The position numbers and the translations under genes were made by a program. A stretch of 25,440 nucleotides of DNA. Origin: Streptomyces roseochromogenus subsp. oscitans DS 12.976. Its GTDB lineage: Bacteria; Actinomycetota; Actinomycetes; Streptomycetales; Streptomycetaceae. The stretch covers positions 867,034 to 892,473 of the forward strand of contig NZ_CM002285.1 in assembly GCF_000497445.1 (NCBI RefSeq). Reading direction: 5' to 3'. Position 1 is the stretch's first letter. Each line of letters starts with the position of its first letter. The notes beneath the pieces are model-generated. The model searched no databases. It saw nothing but the letters and a program-made list of their open reading frames with translations, and had not been told where the DNA came from. Positions 14,002 through 20,328 of the stretch are shown piece by piece.

Positions 14002-15255
14002 ATGCCTGCCTCCAGAACCAGGCACCTTTGCTCCGTGGCCGCCGCCCTCGCCCTGACCGTCGCCGGCCCGGCGACCGCCGCCTCCGCCGCGAGCGGCTCC
14101 GCCGGCGGCCTGCGCGAGGTGCTGTTCGTCGGCAACAACTGGGACGGCACCGCCGATGTCGTCAAGTCCTCCGGCGACTTCGCGAAGGTCGGCCGGATCA
14201 ACATCGTCCCCGACAAGGCGCAGCGGCTCGCGGAGATCAACGCCGACCCGATCAAGTGGATCTACTACACGTCCATCCGCAACGAGGTCGGCCAGGGACA
14301 CGACCAGTACGTGGACGACATGTACTCCACGCCGGACGGGAAGTCCGTGGTCGTCTCCCGGCCCAGCTTCGCCGACGTCGTCTCCATCGACCTGGCCACC
14401 GACAAGGTCAACTGGCGCTTCCCGGTGGCCGGTCACCGGGCCGACCACATGGCGGTCTCGCCCGACGGCACCCGGGTCGCGGTCTCGGCGTCGACCGCGA
14501 ACAAGGTGCAGGTGCTGGACATCAACACCGGTGACGAACTGGGTGAGTTCGACACCGGCGACAAGCCGCACGAGAACTTCTTCACCCAGGGGGGCAAGTA
14601 CATCTGGAACATGTCCATCGGCGAGGTGACCACCTCCCTCGACGACCCCGCCTGGGACTGGACCAAGGGCGACCGGCACATCACGATCGTCGACGCGAAC
14701 ACGTTCAAGCAGGTCAGGACCATCGACATGCGGCAGCGGCTGGACGCGATCGGGCTGAAGGACTTCTCCGACGCGGTCCGGCCCGCCGCTTTCACACCCG
14801 ACTGGTCCAAGCTCTACTTCCAGGTGTCGTTCTTCAACGGCTTCCTGGAGTACGACGTGGCCACGGACAAGATCACCCGGGTGAAGACGCTGCCGGGGAA
14901 CCCGGCGACCAACCCGGACCGCACCACCTGGCTGCTGGATTCGCGCCACCACGGCATCTCGATGAACCCCGAGGGCACCAAGCTGTGCGTCGCCGGGACG
15001 ATGGACAACTACGCGACCGTGGTCGACCGTGCTTCTTTCGATGTCGGTCCGCTCGTCCCCGCGTCGACGCCGTACTGGGCGACCGTGAGCGGCGACGGCA
15101 AGGACTGCATCATCTCCGAGGCCGGCGCCGACCAGATCACGGCCATCGACTTCGCCACCGGCCAGAAGGTGCTGTCCGTGCCGGTCGGCGACCATCCGCA
15201 GCGCGTCCGGCTGGGGCATGTCCAGGCCGACTGGACCGGCCCGGGCGGGAGTTGA
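14002..15255 (+). CDS. Secreted YVTN/YncE-like beta-propeller protein
   Basis: This 417-residue protein has a Sec signal peptide (MPASRTRHLCSVAAALALTV then AGPATAASA, cleavage near 29) followed by repeated beta-propeller blades. Typical blade signatures are DDMYSTPDGKSVVVSRPSFADVVSIDLATDKV, HMAVSPDGTRVAVSASTANKVQVLDINTGDEL, HGISMNPEGTKLCVAGTMDNYATVVD and WATVSGDGKDCIISEAGADQITAIDFATGQKV, each with an S/NPDG turn and a D-x-A/N-T end strand. Members are lactonase-like or binding proteins; no catalytic residue can be assigned here. GAGGAAAGAGAG lies before the ATG at 14002, whereas the upstream ATG at 13957 would bury the signal peptide. Divergent from the TetR gene and convergent with the GH5 gene. 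Confidence 0.88.
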   Translation: MPASRTRHLCSVAAALALTVAGPATAASAASGSAGGLREVLFVGNNWDGTADVVKSSGDFAKVGRINIVPDKAQRLAEINADPIKWIYYTSIRNEVGQGHDQYVDDMYSTPDGKSVVVSRPSFADVVSIDLATDKVNWRFPVAGHRADHMAVSPDGTRVAVSASTANKVQVLDINTGDELGEFDTGDKPHENFFTQGGKYIWNMSIGEVTTSLDDPAWDWTKGDRHITIVDANTFKQVRTIDMRQRLDAIGLKDFSDAVRPAAFTPDWSKLYFQVSFFNGFLEYDVATDKITRVKTLPGNPATNPDRTTWLLDSRHHGISMNPEGTKLCVAGTMDNYATVVDRASFDVGPLVPASTPYWATVSGDGKDCIISEAGADQITAIDFATGQKVLSVPVGDHPQRVRLGHVQADWTGPGGS

Positions 15256-15257
15256 GC

Positions 15258-15300
15258 GCCGGCGGCCTCCGGGGGGACCCCACTCTCCCCGGGGGCCGTA
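15258..15300 (+). terminator. GC hairpin after the beta-propeller gene
   Basis: CCGGGG pairs with CCCCGG across a short loop just after the stop codon. It is followed by the 9-bp tandem repeat tract. Confidence 0.4.
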
Positions 15301-15311
15301 CGGCTTGGACT

Positions 15312-15365
15312 CAGAAGGCCCAGAAGACACAGAAGACACAGAAGGCACAGAAGGCACAGAAGGCT
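15312..15365. repeat. Six tandem copies of a 9-bp unit, CAGAAGRCA
   Basis: Units at 15312, 15321, 15330, 15339, 15348 and 15357 read CAGAAGGCC, CAGAAGACA (twice), CAGAAGGCA (twice) and CAGAAGGCT. The tract is A-rich on the plus strand, unlike its surroundings, and lies between the convergent beta-propeller and GH5 genes, 18 bp from the GH5 stop codon. It looks like a minisatellite. It is in frame with open reading on both strands, but no gene uses it. Confidence 0.85.
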
Positions 15366-15382
15366 GAGCGCTCTCGGAACTC

Positions 15383-17248
15383 TCAGAAGTGCGCCGTCGC
15401 CCACGCGGCCAGCTCGGACCTGGCCGCGTTCAGCAGGTCCGCCGAGGGTGAAGCGGCCCCGTTGGTCACCAGCGCGTAGTGCAGGGCGCCGGAGTCGGTG
15501 TCGGTGAGCAGCAGCCGGCGGCTCCCGGTGCCGCCCGGTTCGGGGGCTACGGCGACCGGGGTGGACGTGGTGTAGGCGGGCGGGCCGTAGACCGTGCCCA
15601 GGTCGGAGACGACGGTGGTCGCCGCGGTGGGGAAGGACGCCGGCAGGTGCAGTTCGGTGGGTGCGGTGCCGTCGCCGGAGCGCCACACCAGCAGCCCGTA
15701 CTGGCCGGAGCCCACGAGCTTCGCCACGTCGGGCAGGGAACCCGGCACCGGGTTCCAGGTGAGGGTCGTGGAGCCGTCACGGGAGCGGTCCTCGTAGGTG
15801 AAGGCGAGGGCCCTGCCGGCGGTGGCGCTCGGGTAGAGGCGGTCGAGCAGCCGGGCGTCCTGGCGCAGGGTGACGTTCCCGGAGCCGTCCAGGTCCACGG
15901 CGGAGAGGTCCTCGTCGTTCCAGGCGTCGCCGGAGGTGAGTACCTTGTCGGGGTTGTCGTTCATCAGCTCGTGGTGCCGGCCGTTGTAGAGGTCCCACTG
16001 CCACTGCGTGCCGGAGAGCACCGGTCCTGAGGCGGACGGGTTCGACCACCAACTGGCGCCCGGCAGGCTGGAGTCGAGGGCCTGGTACATGGCCTTCAGG
16101 ATGGTCGGCGCCTTGTCGGAGACCGCGCCGGACAGCGGGTGGCCGAACTCGCTGACCACGGCAGCAGTGCCGGCCGAGGCGGCGCGGTCGCGGACGGTGA
16201 CGAAGTCGGCGGCGTACTGGCCGTCGGCGGCCTTGCCCCACATCAGGATGCCGGAGATGGCCTTCTGGTCGTAGAAGTGGGTGTTGAAGACATAGCGCGG
16301 GCCCAGGGTGCCCGCGTCCAGCAGGCCGCCCTCCTGTTTCTGGGTGGAGATATTGGCGTTCCAGAAGAGGTTGGGCTCCACGAAGGCGGGCTTGTCCTGC
16401 CAGCCGGCGGCGTCCATGCGGGCGCGGAACTTCGCGTAGAACGGCCAGAGCAGGTCCTTCTCCCAGGTGCGGGAGGTCTGCCCGGAGTCGTAACTGCCCG
16501 CGTAGGGCTCGTTGTACGGGTCGAAACCGGCGATCTTCGCGAACTCTTCCCCGCTCAGGTGCTGTTGGAGGTAGGTCATGGCCGCCTGGGCGGTGGCGAG
16601 GAAAGCATCCTGGAGGCCGTAGGTGTTGTGCCAGAAGTCGTACTGGGCCTTCTGCACGGCCGCGTTCTGGGTGATGTTCTGACCCCAGAAGAGGCAGATA
16701 CCGCATGACTCGGCCGGGTAACTCCCGGCGTCGACCGCCCACTTGGGGGCGCCGTCGCCCGTGTACCAGCTGCCGTTGTTGAAGAGGTGGCGGGAGTACA
16801 GGTCCTGGTGGAAGTCGGGGAAGACGCGGATGCCCGCGTCCAGGAAGGCGCGCATCTGCTCGGTGACGGCGGCCAGATAGCCGGTGTCCACCTGGCCGCG
16901 CACGGGTTCGGCGTGCGCCCAGGAGAGCAGGAAGCGGACCGTGTTCGCGCCGCCGAGGGCGCGCAGCGCGGTCGCCGACTTCCGGGCGTCGGCGACCGAG
17001 GCGAAGGGCAGCCCGCCGTTCTCCTCCAGCTTGGTCTCCCCGGAGACGTTGTAGCCGCGCAGGACGATCTCGCGCCCTTGGCCGTCGGTGAAGCGGCCGG
17101 CCTGCACAATGAGCGGGGCGCCGTCGAACCAGAGGGAATCGGAAGGCGAGGCGGGGGTGACGGCGGTGGCGGGCGGGAGGCCCGCCACCGTCAGGAATCC
17201 GCTGAGGATGACCAGAACAACCAGCACACGCACCCGGAAATTCGGCAT
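15383..17248 (-). CDS. Secreted GH5 endoglycoceramidase-like glycosidase
   Basis: This 621-residue secreted enzyme has a signal peptide (residues 1-29, hydrophobic VLVVLVILSGFLTVAGL, cleavage after ATA). The GH5-type TIM barrel opens with FTDGQGREIVLRGYNVSGETK and has FPDFHQDLYS (143-152), acid/base E247 in FDPYNEPYAG and nucleophile E367 in AVVSEFGHP. The NGSWYTGDGAPKW and YDFWHNTYGLQDAF stretches resemble actinomycete endoglycoceramidases, which cleave the link between oligosaccharide and ceramide. A C-terminal beta domain (about 480-620) follows. Other GH5 activities cannot be excluded. The ATG at 17248 has a weak ribosome-binding site; a GTG at 17290 in frame is an alternative. The shared near-palindrome at 17291-17306 lies just upstream. 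Confidence 0.85.
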   Translation of the reverse strand: MPNFRVRVLVVLVILSGFLTVAGLPPATAVTPASPSDSLWFDGAPLIVQAGRFTDGQGREIVLRGYNVSGETKLEENGGLPFASVADARKSATALRALGGANTVRFLLSWAHAEPVRGQVDTGYLAAVTEQMRAFLDAGIRVFPDFHQDLYSRHLFNNGSWYTGDGAPKWAVDAGSYPAESCGICLFWGQNITQNAAVQKAQYDFWHNTYGLQDAFLATAQAAMTYLQQHLSGEEFAKIAGFDPYNEPYAGSYDSGQTSRTWEKDLLWPFYAKFRARMDAAGWQDKPAFVEPNLFWNANISTQKQEGGLLDAGTLGPRYVFNTHFYDQKAISGILMWGKAADGQYAADFVTVRDRAASAGTAAVVSEFGHPLSGAVSDKAPTILKAMYQALDSSLPGASWWSNPSASGPVLSGTQWQWDLYNGRHHELMNDNPDKVLTSGDAWNDEDLSAVDLDGSGNVTLRQDARLLDRLYPSATAGRALAFTYEDRSRDGSTTLTWNPVPGSLPDVAKLVGSGQYGLLVWRSGDGTAPTELHLPASFPTAATTVVSDLGTVYGPPAYTTSTPVAVAPEPGGTGSRRLLLTDTDSGALHYALVTNGAASPSADLLNAARSELAAWATAHF

Positions 17249-17290
17249 GCCCACAACAATCCGGCGGGCTCCAGAAAGCGTCAATACCAC

Positions 17291-17306
17291 CTGACTCAGA
17301 AGTAAG
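17291..17306. promoter_or_regulatory. Candidate operator upstream of the GH5 gene
   Basis: On the minus strand CTTACTTCTGAGTCAG, 13 of 16 identical to CTTACTTTTCAGTAAG before the beta-propeller gene and at a similar distance (43 versus 52 bp) from the start codon. A further imperfect dyad AGTTGACT-CTC-AGTCAGCT (17305-17323) overlaps its edge and may serve as the terminator of the gene upstream or a second half-site. Confidence 0.5.
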
Positions 17307-17322
17307 TTGACTCTCAGTCAGC

Positions 17323-19557
17323 TCAGCCGGTCCGCTCCCCCACCCTGCGCATCACATTCAGCAGGTACTCCTTCCGGTTCAGCGGGTTGTGGTCGGTGCG
17401 CGGCCGCTGCGGGACCGTGCCGCGTGTGACCGGCGCGTAGTGGTCGAAGGCGGTCTCCAGTTCCCCCTCGCCTCGGGTGAGCCCGGGCAGCCGCTGTTCC
17501 AGCTCGTGCACCCGCGCGGCCGGCACCGTGCCCTCCAGCACACAGGCCGCGCCGAGTGCGCCGGTGGTCTCCGGTACGGCGCCCAGCCGGGCGAGCACCG
17601 GGAGCAGCGCGCCGAGGGTGTCCGCCGGGCCCTCCAGGCGGAAGCGGTGCAGGGGCTCGTGCACGAGAGTGCCGGCCCGGCGCAGCGCCTCGGTCAGGAC
17701 CAGCGGGGTCAGGCCCCGGAAGTCGTAGCCGGTGCTCGACATGCTCTTGTCGAAGCCCTGATGGGCGTGGCTCTGCCGGGGCGAGTAGCCGGAGTGGGTC
17801 ATGGTGACCGCGCAGTCGGGGACCTGCCAGCCGTGCAGTCCCTGGCCGAGCGTCTCGCGGACGGTGTCCTCCACGGCCTTGAAGAAGGCGTACGGCATCG
17901 AGCCCAGCTCCACCTCCAGCCGGAACTCGACGCCCGAGCCGGGCGGGGCGGGTTCGACGCGCAGGCCGACGGTGGCCAGAAAGGGGTTCGGCTCCTTCTT
18001 GTTGAACTCCACCGCGTGCCCGGTGCCGACCGGCCGCTCGATGCACAGGGTCGTCGTCTCGCGGAAGGCGACGTCCAGGCCGTACTCCTCGGCGAGTGTC
18101 GCCTGGACGACCTCCTTCTGCACCTCGCCGTAGAGGGACACCGAGGTCTCCCCGCGCGGCTCGTCGTGCCGGACACCGATGAGCGGGTCCTGCTCGGCGA
18201 GCTGGGTGAGCGCGAGGTGCAGCGAGCGCCGGTCCGTGCCGGGGCCGGGGACGACGACGGTCTCCAGGGTGGGCGGCGCGAAGTGATGCCCGTACGCCGC
18301 CGCGGGCCGCCCGAGCGCATCCCCGATCCGGATCCCCCCGAGCCCCCACACCTTGACGATCCGCCCGGCCGCGGCATTGTCCCGCCGCACGTCGGTGGCG
18401 CCCTCGAACACACTGAGCCCGGTGACCCGCCCCTCCGGGCGACACCGTCCACCGACACCGCCCGACGGACCGTCGGCACCGGGGCCCTCCGGGCGAGCAC
18501 CGAGGACCTGCCCCTCCCCACGGCCATCGGCAGCAGGCGCCGCGGCACGGCCGTTGCGTGCGGGGCCCCGCGCCGGGTCGTCGGCGCCCCGTCCCTGCGT
18601 CCGACCGCCCCCATGACCGTCGGTCACCGAGCCCGCCCCCCGGACCTCGGACCCCTGGCCTTCCGCACGGCCCTCGGCCTCGGCACCCTCCCCGCCGCCG
18701 ACCCCGAACGGCACCCGGTCGCGCACCCGCAGCGTTCCGGAGAAGATCCGGGCATAGGCCACCTTCTCCCCCGCCGGGCCGCGTTCGACCTTGAAGACCG
18801 TGGCCGACAGCGGGGCGGCCGGGTCGCCGTCGGCGGTGGGGAGCAGCCGTTCGATCCCTGTGATCAGGTCGGGCACGCCCGCTCCGGTGAGGGCGGAGCC
18901 GAAGTACACGGGATGGACCAGCGCGCGCCGGGTCTGGGTGGCCAGGGCGGCGTGCAGCCGGGTGTCTCCGACACCGCCGTCGAGGTACGCGGCGATCAGG
19001 TCGTCGTCATGGTCGGCGAGCACGTCCAGCGCGGCCGGGGCGAGGCCGGGCACGAAACCGGCGGCCCGCGTGCCGAGTGCGGTGGGGCACCCCATGGGGG
19101 CGAGCGGTACGGCCAGCCTGCGGGTCATCTGGTCCAGCACGGCGGAGCCGTTCGCGCCGCGTCGGTCGATCTTGTTGACGAAGATCAGGGTGGGGATGCG
19201 CAGCCGGCGCAGGGTGCGCATCAGCACGCGCGTCTGTGCCTGGACGCCCTCGACGGCCGAGACCACCAGCACGGCGCCGTCGAGCACGCCGAGCACCCGC
19301 TCGACCTCGGCGATGAAGTCGGGGTGACCGGGGGTGTCGATGAGGTTGACGGTGACGCCGGCGAGCGGGAATGACACGACGGCGGACTTGATGGTGATGC
19401 CGCGCCGCCGCTCCAGCGCGAGCGTGTCGGTGGTGGTGCTGCCGGCGTCGACGCTGCCGACCTCGTCGATCACTCCGACGGTGTGCAGCAGCCGTTCGGT
19501 CAGGCTGGTCTTACCGGCGTCGACATGGGCGAGAATTCCGAGATTGAGCAGATGCAC
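17323..19557 (-). CDS. Tetracycline ribosomal-protection-type GTPase, TetM/Otr(A)-like
   Basis: This 744-residue EF-G paralogue uses GTP to dislodge tetracycline from the 30S subunit. The G domain has AHVDAGKTSLTERLL (P-loop, 10-24), RRRGITIKSA (switch I), DTPGHPDF (switch II) and NKIDR. C-terminal domains III-V include LYGEVQKEVVQATL, PNPFLATVG and the domain IV loop GYSPRQ (YSP being typical of Tet proteins). The start is GTG at 19557, where VHLLNLGILAHVDAGK matches the family N-terminus; AAGGA lies ~10 nt upstream. It exceeds Tet(M) or Otr(A) (about 640-660) because of a ~90-residue Gly/Arg/Pro-rich insertion (18437-18705) in domain II, between RVPFG and EGRVTGLSVFEGA. It may confer tetracycline resistance or act as a general ribosome-protection factor; no tetracycline cluster is visible. 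Confidence 0.88.
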   Translation of the reverse strand: MHLLNLGILAHVDAGKTSLTERLLHTVGVIDEVGSVDAGSTTTDTLALERRRGITIKSAVVSFPLAGVTVNLIDTPGHPDFIAEVERVLGVLDGAVLVVSAVEGVQAQTRVLMRTLRRLRIPTLIFVNKIDRRGANGSAVLDQMTRRLAVPLAPMGCPTALGTRAAGFVPGLAPAALDVLADHDDDLIAAYLDGGVGDTRLHAALATQTRRALVHPVYFGSALTGAGVPDLITGIERLLPTADGDPAAPLSATVFKVERGPAGEKVAYARIFSGTLRVRDRVPFGVGGGEGAEAEGRAEGQGSEVRGAGSVTDGHGGGRTQGRGADDPARGPARNGRAAAPAADGRGEGQVLGARPEGPGADGPSGGVGGRCRPEGRVTGLSVFEGATDVRRDNAAAGRIVKVWGLGGIRIGDALGRPAAAYGHHFAPPTLETVVVPGPGTDRRSLHLALTQLAEQDPLIGVRHDEPRGETSVSLYGEVQKEVVQATLAEEYGLDVAFRETTTLCIERPVGTGHAVEFNKKEPNPFLATVGLRVEPAPPGSGVEFRLEVELGSMPYAFFKAVEDTVRETLGQGLHGWQVPDCAVTMTHSGYSPRQSHAHQGFDKSMSSTGYDFRGLTPLVLTEALRRAGTLVHEPLHRFRLEGPADTLGALLPVLARLGAVPETTGALGAACVLEGTVPAARVHELEQRLPGLTRGEGELETAFDHYAPVTRGTVPQRPRTDHNPLNRKEYLLNVMRRVGERTG
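18437..18705 (-). other. Low-complexity insertion inside domain II of the TetM-like protein
   Basis: About 90 residues (roughly 285-374) rich in Gly, Ala, Arg, Pro and Glu with no predicted strands, sitting between two beta-strands of domain II. Flanking domain II sequence (KVAYARIFSGTLRVRDRVPF before, RVTGLSVFEGA after) is normal, so the frame is maintained. No other frame gives the missing fold, so this is not a frameshift. Confidence 0.8.
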
Positions 19558-19621
19558 TGAGCGTGATGTCCTTCGGCACGGGGTGGATTCCTTCCTGGGC
19601 GGACATGCACGCAGCGCGCAT
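19511..19621 (-). CDS. Possible 36-residue leader peptide overlapping the TetM-like start
   Basis: ATG at 19621 has GAGAGGA 6 nt upstream. The frame reads MRAACMSAQEGIHPVPKDIT and ends at TAA (19511-19513), 47 bp inside the TetM-like gene in a different frame. Several ribosomal-protection genes are controlled by short upstream peptides, so it could act as an attenuator. Support is only a ribosome-binding site and position; it has no homology I recognise. Confidence 0.25.
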   Translation of the reverse strand: MRAACMSAQEGIHPVPKDITLSASAQSRNSRPCRRR

Positions 19622-19827
19622 CGCTGGTCCTCTCTGTGTGACGGCGGCCACCGCGCAGTGCAGCAGACAGCGGCGGCGAGCGGCAATGGATTAACGCTCA
19701 ACAAAACCCCTCGCACAGCGCTCGCCGCGACCAGAGCACGGTCGTAGGGTGACGTACATCACGCCACATGACGTATTTCGGCACCTTTGATGGCTGACTT
19801 CCCTCTCCCGCATGGTCTGGAGGGCCT
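19558..19827. promoter_or_regulatory. Divergent promoter region, TetM-like gene / cox operon
   Basis: 270 bp. The left two thirds hold the leader and possible leader peptide of the TetM-like gene (minus); the right third holds the CRP-like palindrome at 19749-19762 and the coxS ribosome-binding site (GGAGG, 19817-19821). No clear sigma-70 hexamers are recognised for coxS. Confidence 0.45.
19749..19762. promoter_or_regulatory. CRP/FNR-type palindrome upstream of coxS
   Basis: GTGA-CGTACA-TCAC, the exact half-site and N6 spacing of CRP-family sites, 66 bp before the coxS ATG. TGACGTA recurs at 19769-19775. The TetM-like gene is divergent, so the site could act on either side. Confidence 0.5.
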
Positions 19828-20328
19828 ATGACCCGCATCTCGGTGAATGTGGACGGCACGACATACGAGGACGACGTGGAACCCCGTCTTCTCCTGGCCC
19901 ACTACCTCCGCGACCGCCTCGGCCTCACCGGCACCCCCATCGGCTGCGACACCTCCAACTGCGGGACGTGCACGGTCGACCTGGACGGGGTGACCGTGAA
20001 GAGCTGCTCGGTGCTCGCCGTCCAGGCGGACGGGTGCGCGGTGACGACGGTCCAGGGGCTCGCGCGGGACGGCGAGTGGACGGCGCTGCAGCGCGCGTTC
20101 CACGAGCAGCACGGCCTGCAGTGCGGCTACTGCACCCCCGGCATGATCATGGCGGCCCGGGATCTGCTCCGCGAGAACCCGCACCCCGGCCCGGACGAGG
20201 TCCGGCAGGCCCTGGAGGGCAACCTCTGCCGCTGCACCGGCTACCAGAACATCGTCCGCGCGGTGCTCGCCGCGTCCGGACAGCACGACACCTCCGGTCA
20301 CCAGGTCGGCGAGGAGGTCCCGGCATGA
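19828..20328 (+). CDS. coxS: Molybdenum hydroxylase small subunit, [2Fe-2S] (CoxS-like)
   Basis: This 166-residue protein carries the two [2Fe-2S] clusters that pass electrons from the molybdenum site to FAD in the CO dehydrogenase/xanthine oxidase family. The N-terminal plant-type ferredoxin domain has [10 protein letters not shown] and a later Cys in VKSC. The C-terminal four-helix domain has CGYCTPGM and CRCTGYQNI. The length is usual. GGAGG lies 6 nt before the ATG. It is the first gene of the coxSLMDE operon; its TGA overlaps the coxL ATG (ATGA). The gene upstream is divergent, so the promoter lies in 19558-19827, where a CRP-like site is found. Confidence 0.95.
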   Translation: MTRISVNVDGTTYEDDVEPRLLLAHYLRDRLGLTGTPIGCDTSNCGTCTVDLDGVTVKSCSVLAVQADGCAVTTVQGLARDGEWTALQRAFHEQHGLQCGYCTPGMIMAARDLLRENPHPGPDEVRQALEGNLCRCTGYQNIVRAVLAASGQHDTSGHQVGEEVPA

